Position numbers and translations under genes: made by a program. This document shows positions 45,150-56,000 of a stretch of 64,000 nt of DNA, in pieces. How positions within the stretch are numbered: the first letter of the stretch is position 1; every line of letters starts with the position of its first letter. Location: positions 62,001 to 126,000 of the forward strand of contig JAIVFJ010000122.1 in the NCBI GenBank assembly GCA_025765615.1, given 5' to 3'. The notes under the pieces were generated by a model. That model did no database searches, was not told the origin of the DNA, and was given only the letters and a program-made list of their open reading frames with translations. The DNA comes from Zopfochytrium polystomum (lineage: Eukaryota; Chytridiomycota; Chytridiomycetes; Chytridiales; Chytridiaceae).

Positions 45150-45632
45150 CGAAATTGGGTCCAGTGTGCTGCTGGCAGCACGCTGGCTTAAAGGGCACAG
45201 GTTGCTTTGGTTGTGGATGGGTTGAATCAGTGTGGGGAGATCAACTGCAAGCCAGGTGCCTTGAGAATGTTTCGGGAGTTAAACGGGCTTCTTCCTGCCA
45301 ACGTAAGGACTTTGGTGACCTTCCTTCCATGCAGATGTTGAATTGCAACCATGTTTCAGTGCCTGCCAGCTCTTGTTCTTGAGCCTACTGCAGAAGAAAC
45401 TATTCAGGTCCAGATCTCTTTTGCTGAAGAATTTCTTAACAAACCTGGTGCTGATGATGAGGTGGTGAAAGAGGGAACCAAGATCCTTGTCTCAAGATCT
45501 GCGGGAATACTTGTGTGGCTGCAGCATGCTTGCAACTACCTGTCAACTTCAGGACAAGCACACTCACTATGGAGCAAATCAATAAAGTTTCTGAAGGGGA
45601 TACCTGGATGGGAGCCTTCAGGCAATGTATGA
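45150..45632 (+). pseudogene. NACHT (STAND ATPase) domain remnant
   Basis: One frame, interrupted by a single TGA at 45339-45341, reads VALVVDGLNQCGE (Walker B pattern), then FRELNGLLPANVRTLVTF (the usual LPPxxRxLVTSRP segment) and after the stop AEEFLNKPGADDEVVKEGTK, followed by LVSRSAGILVWLQHACNYL, the family's L-x-x-x-A-x-G-L-F-x-W-A helix. NACHT proteins act as fungal intracellular receptors for non-self recognition and cell death. The P-loop and effector domains are absent: R3 lies to the left and a Gypsy LTR to the right. Probably a transposon-flanked fragment. Confidence 0.55.
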
Positions 45633-45656
45633 AGGAACATTCTTTGAACTACCACT

Positions 45657-46395
45657 TGTGAGACTACACTGAGGTCTCAGTGATGAAGTATAGGGATTTT
45701 ATTCGCAAAAACAAGCATGCCTGTCATAAAACTGCAAGGATCGGGACCCTTTTATTATTCCTGGTTCTTTAGTTTCCAAGGTGATATCAAAGTGTGTTTG
45801 CAGTCAACCCATCTTTATTATTGGGCCTGCTTTTACTACTTTTGTCCTAACAGTTTCTTACGCCAGGGTTTTCTCAACACTTTCTTTTCAGTGACTGACA
45901 GATACTGACCAACTGCCTAGGGATGGGGTGCCTGACAGGCCATACCCCACGCCTGCCTAATTTTTTATTTATTTTCAGCACTTCTACATTCATGCATAGG
46001 ACTGGGGAACTTAGAGCATTTGTGGTGAATGGGGGGTTGACTTGTCAATTTTCTCTCTCTCTGTTGTTGGGCCATTTCGCTTTTTCCATTTTCTTCAATC
46101 TGATTTCTGTCCTTTGGTACCAACACAGAGTCCCTTCAAATCCATCTGGTGCACATGATGAGGGTAGTGAGAGGTGGTGCGCACCCAGGTGAGTACATGG
46201 TCCCTTCGTGGGGCTCCTCTTAAGGGGTCGCGGGTGGAATGCAGCTGGCCCCACCACTGACTGTGTGACACTGCCTGCTCTGTGTTGGAGTTAGGATCAC
46301 AGGCACTCGCCTGCTGCGGAGGCGACGGTGGTGGCATTGTCAAACCTGTGAGGGTGTTGGTGGCTGCACTTTACACGGCCCCTGACAGCTGAGAG
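45657..46395 (+). repeat. Gypsy LTR, second copy (solo or partial)
   Basis: TGTGAGACTACACTGAGG onward matches 3172-3958 with scattered substitutions and small deletions, ending near GACAGCTGAGAG. No adjacent internal Gypsy sequence is seen, so it is probably a solo LTR. Confidence 0.75.
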
Positions 46396-47249
46396 TTTGA
46401 GCGCCACTTGCCAACACCACTTCCACACTACCAACTCTCACAGTTTTCGTCCTCCTACCATTTTCCACCACCATCTACAGCAGTTTTAACAGTGGGGAAG
46501 ACGTTTTGACGGTCGTTTGTCGCTGCAGCAGCGTTGTAGAGCTTGTAGCAGCACTCACTCACAGCATCAGCACCTAAGGACGTTGAATTTCGAGAATTTC
46601 GTTTACCAACTTCTCTCAATTGCTTTGGAAATCGCTAAACGCAGCAAGAAAGCGGCGATCCCGCTCTATCTACCCACCAAATATCGTGATCTTCGACTGG
46701 TTCCTTGCAGAATAACGGCTGTCCGCGTTTTTACTGTTCAATTAGCACTCAACTCGTCGAAATTGCTGTATTGGAGCTTCCCACCAACACAACTCAGCCA
46801 AAACCGGACCAAATTGCCTCAATCCAATTTTCCTGCATTGCTCAGCGCCCAATCTTTGTGATTCCACTCGGTGATCAATCAGATACATCTACTTTCATTG
46901 CAGAATATTGAATTACGACGAGCTGCAACCATATTTTGTGGTATCAAGTTGTGCCACTACTCAATTTTCGCTTCAAACCCCGTGACAAGTCTGTTTTTCT
47001 CGTCCCCAACTCGCTACACACACGTTTTTTCTTGTCCTCAAGTCACTACACACGTGTGCAAACTTGGCTACATCACCTATCCACCTATCCACACCCATAC
47101 CTTGACCATCAAGTGTCGTGTCACGCTTGTTGAGTGTCGACTTGAAGACTGCTACTATTCCCTACGAAGGGTTACCACTAAGTCAGGGAAATCACTGCCT
47201 TTCAAATTTCTATTCTCCTGCAAAGCTCTCACGCATTTTCCTCCCAAGC
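46396..47249 (+). other. Leader-like segment before Copia-A2 gag
   Basis: AT/CA-rich sequence without stop-free frames of note, directly upstream of a gag ATG. It probably represents the untranslated leader of this Copia-A subtype; no 5' LTR was recognised before it. Confidence 0.45.
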
Positions 47250-48409
47250 ATGAGCGAGCGTGATCAAATCAAGTATGCTTCCCGTGCATTCCCCATCCTC
47301 AAAGGCACAGCAAATTTTGGAGATTGGCTGGACGACCTAATTTCAAAACTATCCAACAAAAGCAATGGTCTCCGCCACTGCGTCGACCCAGACCGAATTA
47401 ACGTATTACGCAATGATCAAGTGGACCCCAATGATCCTAATGTCAGCCCAACATGCAGAGTACGCAGGGGGCCCAACCACGGCAAGCATTATGCATTTGC
47501 ACGAGACGGGCGTGAGCCGGTCAAATGGTTCCCAGGGACAGAAGACCAGAACGCATACTGTATCCTTCTCATTCGACGACATGTTGAACCAGAGCTACAA
47601 ACACCTCTGTCATTTTACTAACACCACCAAAGCATACCCCTGATGACAAAACAATTGCTGAAACACCAACTAGAGACCTACCACCTCAACCACCACCACC
47701 AGAGCCTCCACCTACACATAAGCGCAAATCACCATGCAGCCCTACGCGCAGCCCATCTCCAAAACATACTCGATCTGGACATCTATATTTAACCAGTGTC
47801 AAATGTCCAGACCCGGTAACACGCACTGAGGCCATGAGTGGAAAGTGGTCCAAAGAGTGGATAGCAGCAGAGCAAACAGAGATTGACGCTCTCAGAATGC
47901 TTGCAGCTTTCGAAGTCGTTGATCGACCCAAGAATGTCAATGTCGTGCAGAACAAATGGGTGTACAAGGTCAAGCTTCGACCAGACAGCAGCATTGAGTG
48001 CTTTTGCGCACAACTAGTGGCAAAGGGCTTTACACAGCGTCGTGGCGTTGATTTCTGGAACACTCACTCTCCTGTTGTTCGCATCAATAGTCTACGATGG
48101 CTCCTTGCTATGACAGCCTCAAACGGTTGGGACACAGCTATGGTCGATATTAGCAATGCCTACCTCAACAGCAAACTTGATGTCCCCATCTACATGGAGC
48201 AACCAGATGGCTACCGTTCGGATGGCAAGGTCTGGCTTTTGCACAAAGCTGTCAATGGTATCAAGCAAGCGGGGCGTTGTTGGTACCAGGAACTCATTGG
48301 TCGTCTCAAATCTGCCGACTACCAACAAAGCGCAGCAGATCCGTGCATCCTCTTCAAGCGCACAAAGGAACATATTATTTTCATTGCTATCTATGTCGAT
48401 GATATTTGT
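47250..48409 (+). pseudogene. Copia-A2 gag joined to RT by internal deletion
   Basis: Gag starts at ATG 47250 (MSERDQIKYASRAFPILKG) and keeps the Trp lost in the other copy. It stops at 47619-47621 where a deletion joins gag to the 3' end of the pol intron (TTTACTAACACCACCAAAG). RT then reads SGKWSKEWIAAEQTEIDALR through GRCWYQELIG to YVDDIC at about 48409, where it is cut by an LTR fragment. About 3 kb of protease, integrase and intron are missing. Confidence 0.8.
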
Positions 48410-48632
48410 TAAGCAGTGTGCAGGAGCAACACCTCACACTGTGGAGCATGGGAGCACCAACTGTGATGAGCATTTGGTGCATTTTTTGTCACCTGGTCTT
48501 TGTCACAATTTTGTATAAAGCCAAACAGCATACATTGTACAACAGTCTCCCATCTCAGCTTCACCATCACAAGAGAGTAGTCCACCAGAGTAGTTCACCA
48601 CCATCCACAAACAGCAGTAGTCATTTCTTTCA
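48410..48632 (+). repeat. Divergent Copia-A LTR fragment
   Basis: TAAGCAGTGTGCAGGAGC and AATTTTGTATAAAGCCAAAC match the Copia-A LTR; the fragment ends in TTTCTTTCA. The first bases of the LTR are missing and it is fused directly to the RT YVDD box. Confidence 0.7.
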
Positions 48633-48639
48633 GTCGATC

Positions 48640-49736
48640 AACCAGTTCCCGGATATAGTGATACTTAACGAGAATATGTTTTGACCTATTAGTGTGGAGA
48701 TCGTTTGATCTCAAATTGATAACGCCTTGGTTGTCAGTATAGATTGGAATAGGAGTCGGGGACGGGAGTACAAGTGCTGTGTGCTGTTGTGAGATGGCCT
48801 CTAGTTCTCATCCTAGTTCTGAGACTGCAACGTATTCTGCTTGCTGAGGTGACAGCATAACTGTAGGACTGCGAGTTGATGCCCAGCTGATAGCGGTATT
48901 TCCAAACAAAACAAAGTAGCCAAGTTGTGATTTCCCATCAGCATGAACTCCATGAGCAGCATCCGAGTAGCTGAAAATTCCAGACCCTGTGTTTGAATAA
49001 AGCAAACCATACTCATGTGTACCATTTATATATTGAAGGACTCGAATGAGGATCTGCAAGTGGTGTTTGCTTGGGTCCTTGCTGAAGGCGCCAAGATATG
49101 AGACTGCTGGTGCCAAGTCTGGTCGTGTGTGTGTTGCCAAATAGTTGATGCCACCAAGGATTGCTTGGTAGAGCTGTTGATTTGCTGTGGGCTCATCATT
49201 TTCTCGAGGTTGAAGAGTGAGGGGACTGGGGAGAGCAGTTACTGCTGTCTTCTTTCCATTGACTAGGTCTGCATGGCCTTGGAGAAGCTCTTTGGTGTAA
49301 GCTCGTTGATGCAAGTAGATGCCAGTTGGCGTTCGATGAACTTCCATATTCAGTACGGTCTTGATATGATCTAGTTCGCGGAACTTGTAGAAGGTTTTTA
49401 GCAAATTGATGGCAGAGGTGATTTCCTCTGTGTGCCCAAAGAAACAACAACGACTTCGAAAGCTGCAAGCATTCTGAGAGCGTCAATCTCTGTTTGCTCT
49501 GCTGCTATCCACTCTTTGGACCACTTTCCACTCATGGCCTCAGTGCGTGTTACCGGGTCTGGACATTTGACACTGGTTAAATATAGATGTCCAGATCGAG
49601 TATGTTTTGGAGATGGGCTGCGCGTAGGGCTGCATGGTGATTTGCGCTCATGTGTAGGTGGAGGCTCTGGGGGTGGTGGTTGAGGTGGTAGGTCTCTAGT
49701 TGGTGTTTCAGCAATTGTTTTGTCATCAGAGGTATG
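48640..49736 (-). pseudogene. Copia-A RNase H and RT N-terminus (minus), RT core deleted
   Basis: From right to left: RT N-terminus HTSDDKTIAETPTRD to LAAFEVV (49736-49445), then an abrupt jump to GHTEEITSAI and ILGGINYLATHTRPDLAP, YSDAAHGVHADGKSQLG and SPQQAEYVAV of RNase H (49404-48808), with a stop after SELG. The RT core missing here is the part carried on the plus strand at about 47920-48409. Confidence 0.8.
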
Positions 49737-50268
49737 CTTTGGTGGTGTTAGTAAAATGACAGAGGTGTTTGTGAGTATTAGGATGCAGAAAAAGGAAATG
49801 GAAAAATCATTGGCAGGTGAGCCTTCTGCACGATGCGGCTTGGGACACCCCGTGCCAGAGAGCCTTCTCTTCCTCTCTCCACAGCCCGCCTTCCGCACTT
49901 TCCCCCATGCGTAACGTCAGGCGCCAAGGGACCTATCTCCCCTGGTGGTGTTTCCTTACAGAATGGGCTCCCCAAACAGGCATCCATCCCTTCTGACTTG
50001 GGTCCACGCCATACTAGCTCCCGCAGGGTCGGTATGGCCCAGGGCCTTCGGTTGCGCCACCCACGTCACTCCCAGCCGAGAGTGCGCCTGCAGTCACAGA
50101 GCCTGTCGCCGCCCTCACTCATCTGATTGGTCCCCCGGCTTTAGTGCTCGTAGGTAAGGCCCACTGGAGATGGCGTTAATTGCAGTAACACGGAGTCCAT
50201 CCCGTCGTGCCACCACCTCCAACACTTCGTGCTGTACATCGTTATCCAATTCACTTTCGCTGCCGTAC
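49737..50268 (-). other. Probable Copia-A pol intron, inverted copy
   Basis: Donor CAG|GTACGG at 50268, acceptor ACCACCAAAG at 49737, with a perfect TACTAAC branch box at 49753-49747. Sister to 28445-28941: both share CTCCAGTGGGCCTTA and GCAACCGAAGGCCC, the same exon junction and phase 0. Confidence 0.65.
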
Positions 50269-50827
50269 CTGGACCACTTCATGTTCATTTGGTGCTTGTT
50301 TTGTGGAAGGTTGTCGTTCAGCTACCGCTGCTGGTCCTGGTTCTGGGAATTGATCCACGCGAACATTGGCTTCACGAAGGAGGTTGGTGATGTTTTGTTC
50401 AGTTGATGTCAGTTCATCTTTGCTGAGGAGTGGTGTTAGCTGATGAACGAGGTCCTGAGCAATATCCTCTGCTGCTGAGGTGCTGAGGCGAGGGAAACTG
50501 TCTTCTGCAACCACAAGGTCATCCAATCGATGAGTGATTACTCTATCTGTGCTGATGTCAATCAAACGAGCAATGGAACGACCAATGTTTCCAATGTAAA
50601 TTGCTGGTCGGGCGCGTTCTGCAAGCTTTTTGAACTGATGCGTTTGTCCACGTTCCTTTGCTGTGATATGATACAAACATCCTGAGCCAAAAACTCTGAA
50701 TTGACTGATGCATGGAGGGAATCCAAGAAGCGTTTCAACTGGAGATAGTAATCCACGACTGAGGACAGGAAGTGTATTGATGATGTCTACTGCATGTCGA
50801 ATCGCGTATCCCCACCATGACCATGGT
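50269..50827 (-). pseudogene. Copia-A integrase C-terminal part (minus)
   Basis: Reads SWWGYAIRHAVDIINTLPV, FRVFGSGCLYHITAKERG and ends VDQFPEPGP...EHEVVQ at the intron donor. It is open over about 185 codons. The 5' side is cut at 50828 by a Copia-B LTR in opposite orientation. Confidence 0.85.
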
Positions 50828-51683
50828 TGTTGAGATTCGAACCACAGGGTACACTACGCCCGTTACTGACGATCCCTTTGAGAACTCCATCCAATCAAAT
50901 TGGATGGGGTGTTTGAAGGGCTCAGTAGATTCAATACTTGAATGGGGCGCTCGGAAGGGCTAATCTGTTCTCAATAAAAAGAGATAGGCAAAGGCGGCTG
51001 TTGTTCTAGCTTTGTTCATCCTACCGGTAGGAACAATGCAATTAGAACATGCACAAAAACGCTCAAACTACGCACTCTGCACATGTAACACAGCACAGCC
51101 AGCATGCAGAAGCGCCCCATGCTCCGGAATTCCGCTCTCTGCATCGGAATAACCCTCTCAGCATCGGAATTCCGCTTCCTGATCTGGAATTCCGCTCTCT
51201 GCATCGGAATTCCACTCTCTGATCCGGAATTCCAGCTTTCCTGCTGTGCTGTGCAATCTGAGCAATGCAACAGGCATTTAGGAATCAGGGATTTCACCAA
51301 TCACTGCATTTCTAAAAGTGAGATAAAAACTGAGCTCACCAGAGATTGCACCAATCATTGGATTTCTAAAAACAAGGAAAAAAGCGGCTTGTTTCCCAAA
51401 CAAGCTTCCTGATTTGGAAACAACCAAACCAATTTACAAGCAACTGTTTCTCAAACAAGCTGTAAATTGGTTCCTGGTGGTACTCAGCCCAGACAAAGTA
51501 CTCATCCCAAGGTGGTACTCAGCCCTGGCTGGCACTTAGCCCTGGGTGGTGCTCAGCCCAGGCTGGTACTTAGACCTGGTTGGTACTCAGCCCTGAGTGA
51601 TGCCCAGCCCTGGGTGGTACTCAGCCCTGAATGGGTACTTAGCCCAGGATGGGGGTTTGTGCTCAGCCTGTTTTATCTCATTT
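50828..51683 (+). repeat. Copia-B LTR, plus orientation, 3' truncated
   Basis: Begins TGTTGAGATTCGAACCACAG and stops inside CTGTTTTATCTCATTT, where the next Copia-B LTR begins in the opposite orientation. About 310 bases of its 3' end are missing. Confidence 0.85.
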
Positions 51684-52907
51684 TGATGAAATCCCACCCA
51701 GGACTGGAGGGACTTGGTGTGTGTGGGGATGAAGAGAGAGAGAGAGAGAGAGAGAGCAGTGATGATGGAAAAGGGAGAGGAGTGAGAGGATGTAGAGAGG
51801 AGAGAGGAGTGAGTGGGCAGAGATGGAAGAGAGAGCAAATGGAGGAAGAGAGAGTGGCTTGTTTTGCACTGGATTCTGTCAAAGCAGCAAGGAGGGGGTT
51901 GGATTCCTTGTTTGATCTCTGTGAGAGGTTGCTGCTTTTATACTCCTGCAGGTTGGAGCCATCAGAAAACAGAGGGAGCAGTGGGCTGCACAGAGCAGGC
52001 CACAGAAATGAGATAAAACTGGCTGAGCACCAACCCCCAGCCTGGGCTAAGTACCCATTCAGGGCTGAGTACCACCCAGGGCTGGGCATCACTCAGGGCT
52101 GAGCACCAGCCAGGGCTAAGTACCAGCCTGGGCTGAGCACCACCCAGGGCTGAGTACCAGCCTGGGCTGTGCACCACCTAGGGCTAAGTACCAGCCAGGG
52201 CTGAGTACCACCTTGGGCTGAGCACTTTGTCTGGGCTGAGTACCACCAGGAACCAATTTACAGCTTGTTTGAGAAACAGTTGCTTGTAAATTGGTTTGGT
52301 TGTTTCCAAATCAGGAAGCTTGTTTGGGAAACAAGCCGCTTTTTTCCTTGTTTTTAGAAATCCAATGATTGGTGCAATCTCTGGTGAGCTCAGTTTTTAT
52401 CTCATTTTTAGAAATGCAGTGATTGGTGCAATCCCTGATTCCTAAATGCCTGTTGCATTGCTCAGATTGCACAGCACAGCAGGAAAGCTGGAATTCCAGA
52501 TCAGGAAGCGGAATTCCGGTGCAGAGAGAGGAATTCCAGATCAGGAAGCGGAATTCCGATGCAAAAGGGCGGAATTCCGGTGCAGAGAGCGGAATTCCGG
52601 AGCCTGGGGCAGTGGTACACTGCTTCTGCATGCTTGCTGTGCTGTGTTATATGTGCAGAGTGCGTAGTTTGCGCGTTTTTGTGCATGTTCTAATTGCATT
52701 GTTCCTACCGGTAGGATGAACAAAGCTAGAACAACAGCCGCCTTTGCCTATCTCTTTTTATTGAGAACAGATTAGCCCTTCCGAGCGCCCCATTCAAGTA
52801 TTGAATCTACTGAGCCCTTCAAACACCCCATCCAATGTGATTGGATGGAGTTCTCAAAGGGATCATCAGTAACGGGCGTAGTGTACCCCGTGGGTCGAAT
52901 CTCAACA
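51684..52907 (-). repeat. Copia-B 3' LTR
   Basis: 1224 bases. Includes a tandem block built on GGGCTGAGTACCACCCA (about 52025-52245) and six GGAATTCC units (52489-52599). The paired 5' LTR has seven such units, so the repeats have changed since insertion. Confidence 0.92.
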
Positions 52908-52982
52908 CACCCCCGCAATAGAAAGAGAGGGGGCAACTGTTTCTCCTGGAGTACATGGCTGTCCAACAATGCCAGCCAAGCA

Positions 52983-53049
52983 GTGGGACTCGAACCCACC
53001 CATGTACCCCCCTACACTTGTGAAAACCTGCATGAACCCACAAGTGTAG
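52983..53049 (-). other. Hairpin plus tRNA T-arm-like element before the 3' LTR
   Basis: On the minus strand an 11-base perfect stem CTACACTTGTG/CACAAGTGTAG (53049-53012) is followed by GTGGGTTCGAGTCCCAC (52999-52983), a 5-base stem with a 7-base loop identical to a tRNA T-arm and to a pol III B box. Identical T-arm sequences occur at 32083-32099 and 60630-60646. A full tRNA cloverleaf cannot be formed. Confidence 0.5.
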
Positions 53050-53071
53050 CTGGAGAAGCCAGAGAGAGCCT

Positions 53072-56000
53072 TTAGACTAAGCGTTGTGCTGATTTGAGCG
53101 TGGGCACCACGCTTACACCTTGGAGGTCGGCGAGACTGCAAATTCCCATCAGTGATGCAAGCTTTGCATGTTGAGCTGCAGGAAGAGCTTTGGTGAGAAG
53201 GTCAGCAATCATCATGTCCGTTGGGCAATGAATGAGTTGAACCTCCTTTTTCTCCAAGTGGTCCCGTATGAAATGCAACCTCACGTCAAAGTGTTTGACC
53301 CGACCATGGTGTATTGGATTCATAGCAATAGCTATGGTTGAACGATTGTCTTCAAAAACAGTAGTGGGCTTATTTAAATCCATACCCAGCTCCTGGAAGA
53401 GCATTCGTAGCCAGATTGCCTCTTTGATGGCCTCAGTAAGGGAGAAGTATTCCGCCTCAGTTGAGGACAAAGCAACAACTGATTGTTTCTTGCTGTACCA
53501 TGTAATAGCACCCCCGCAAAGCATGAACACATGCCCTGACCTCGACTTGCGTCCATCCTCTTCAGCATAGCTGGCATCAGCGTAGCCATGTGGTTCATCC
53601 CACTCTGGGTAAGAAATACCCGCAGCTTTTTCTACCTCTGGGAGCGTTGCATTGGTGATGCATGTCATCTGGGAGTCTCCCTTTTGGTAGAAAAGTCCAT
53701 GATCCCAGGTAGCGCGGACATATCGCAGCAATCTGTCAAGCGCAAGGGTATCTGAATGGGTTGGAGTGGACTGGTATTGTGCAAGTGTATTCACAGCATA
53801 CGCAATGTCAGGGCGCGTCAAGTTTGCAAGGTAAGCAAGTTGCATGAGTGTGCTTCGGAAGTATTCCGACTCTTTTTGTGGAAGTTTTCCAGAGTCCACA
53901 TCGTGCATCCATGTCGTGGACATGGGAGTTGCTTTGATTTTGACAGGTAAGCCTTCATCGTCACACCAGTAGTTTGCTTCCTCCAAGACATGCTGTGTGT
54001 AGTTTTTCTGTCCAATAAAGATTCCATCTTTGATTTTCTCAACTTGGATGCCAACAGCAACTTTTGGGTTGAGGTCCTCGCGGATTTTGAACTTTGATTT
54101 GATCAGAGAAAGAATTTTGGCAATTTCTTCTTCAGTGTGACTGAAGATGAGGATGTCATCTACGTATAGAGTGATGATGGTCTTGACCTTTCCATCAGGG
54201 TGCCTTTGCACAAAGACACAGTGGTCAGTCTTCAATTGCGTAAATCCAATTTCCACTAGGAAGTCGCGGATTGTTTTGTACCACTGTCGACCAGACTGGT
54301 GCAGTCCGTACAGACTCTTCCTGAGTAAACAGACAAGAAGTATCCCGTCTGCACCACTTATCTCAAAGCCTTCTGGTTGTTCCATGAAGTTTTCAATGTC
54401 CAGTTTGGCGTTCAAGTATGCGGTTTCGACATCAAGGCCTGCAAGTATGAGGTCAAACAGCAACGAGATAGCAAGGATTGCCCTTATGGAGGAGCTGCGG
54501 ACGACAGGGGAGAAGGTCTCATTGTAGTCCTGACCAAAGATCTGAGTGTAACCCCGACCAACAAGGCGAGCCTTGAAGCGTTCAAGGTACCCTTCACTGT
54601 CAAACTTGTAGGCAAAAACCCATTTGGGCTTGAGTATCTTACGCCCTTTAGGTCGAGCCACTAAGTCCCAGACATGCTTTGATGTGATCGAATTGATCTC
54701 TGAGAGTTGGGCTGCCTTCCAATACTTTGCAAAAGGAGAACGCATGGCCTCTTTATGCGAAGCAGGGAGTGGCGGTAAGTCCCGCTGGTGGATCCTTTCT
54801 GTTGGATATGCTGTGACTTCCTCTGGCTCAAGCACAGTGTATGCTTTGAGCGTTTGGTAGAGTTCACGAAATTGTCCCCGTGCTATTCGTAGTTTACGAA
54901 TTCTTGCAGTTAGAGCGCGGAGTGTTTTCCGACTGTAAGTGGAAGGACTTGTGGCAATTGATGGTTTTGTTCGTAGTTTACAAAGGTTTGCCTTCAATGC
55001 CAGGTAGTCACGTAAACCTGATGGCTCTCGTGGTATGATTGGGGGATTTGTTGCCTCCCCTGTTGACTCTGGCAAAGCTAGAATGTCAGGGGAAGTTGAG
55101 CGCTCCCTAGGAGGGATTTCCTCTTCATCAGGTATTGACTCTGGTTCAGAATCAGAAGCGTCGTATAGCATACCCGGCTGTAGATCTCCCCCCTGTGATT
55201 CTGCAGGTGGTACATCGTCTTCTTGTGAGTCAGACAGAGCGTCAGGATGTGCCACATCTGGATCAGTGGACATAGCAGGGGTATGCAGCGAGGTGGAAAG
55301 ATATTGGAAATCCTGAGCTGTGGGTTGGACTGGTCCCCATTCCTTCAAGCGGGAGTCATGAAGGAACTGTCTCCAGTTCCGCACAATGCCAGGAAAAACA
55401 TTTTCGTGAAAGGAGACATGGAAGTGTTCCGATATTCTCTGGGTTTTCAAGTCGTAGACTACTGGAAGAGTGTTTCCTTTATACCCTAAGAATATGCCTG
55501 GCGCCCCTTTGTCAGGATGTTTAAGCGTTCGCTTTTCCTTTGGGATACGGTGGATAACCAAACAGCCAAAGGTGCGGATGTGATCAACATTTGGCTTTTC
55601 ACCGTACCAAGCTTCGTAAGGTGTTTTCTTAGTGTAAGAGTGGTAAACCCTGTTCTTGATGTATGCTGCGTAGCGGACTGCATACACAAAGAAAGAGTGG
55701 GGCAATCGTGACTCTAAGAGCATGCAGTGTGCCATGTCTTTGAGAGTGTTGACCTGACGTTCTACCAGCCCATTGAATTCCTTGGTGAATGCAGGACTAG
55801 GTTCTAAAACAATAGGAGGGATGCCGAGTATTGGCCCAAGTTTTGAATTCTCCATCTTTGAAGATTTCCCCCCTGTCACAGCGCACAGATGTGATATGTT
55901 TGCCATGTTGTTGTTCAAACCTTTCGATCGTAGACCGGAATCTTGTCGGGCGCAGTCGGACAAAGAGTTGAGGAACTCAATGTCAAGCCAACGGGTTGAC

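Noticed and set aside
52487..52600. Regularly spaced GGAATTCC units resembling a CRISPR-like array
   Set aside because: The units are short tandem repeats inside a retrotransposon LTR, with no spacers of constant length and no cas genes; the genome is eukaryotic.
52983..52999. Candidate tRNA gene from the GGTTCGAGTCC box
   Set aside because: No acceptor stem, D-arm or anticodon arm can be assembled around it; kept only as a T-arm-like element.
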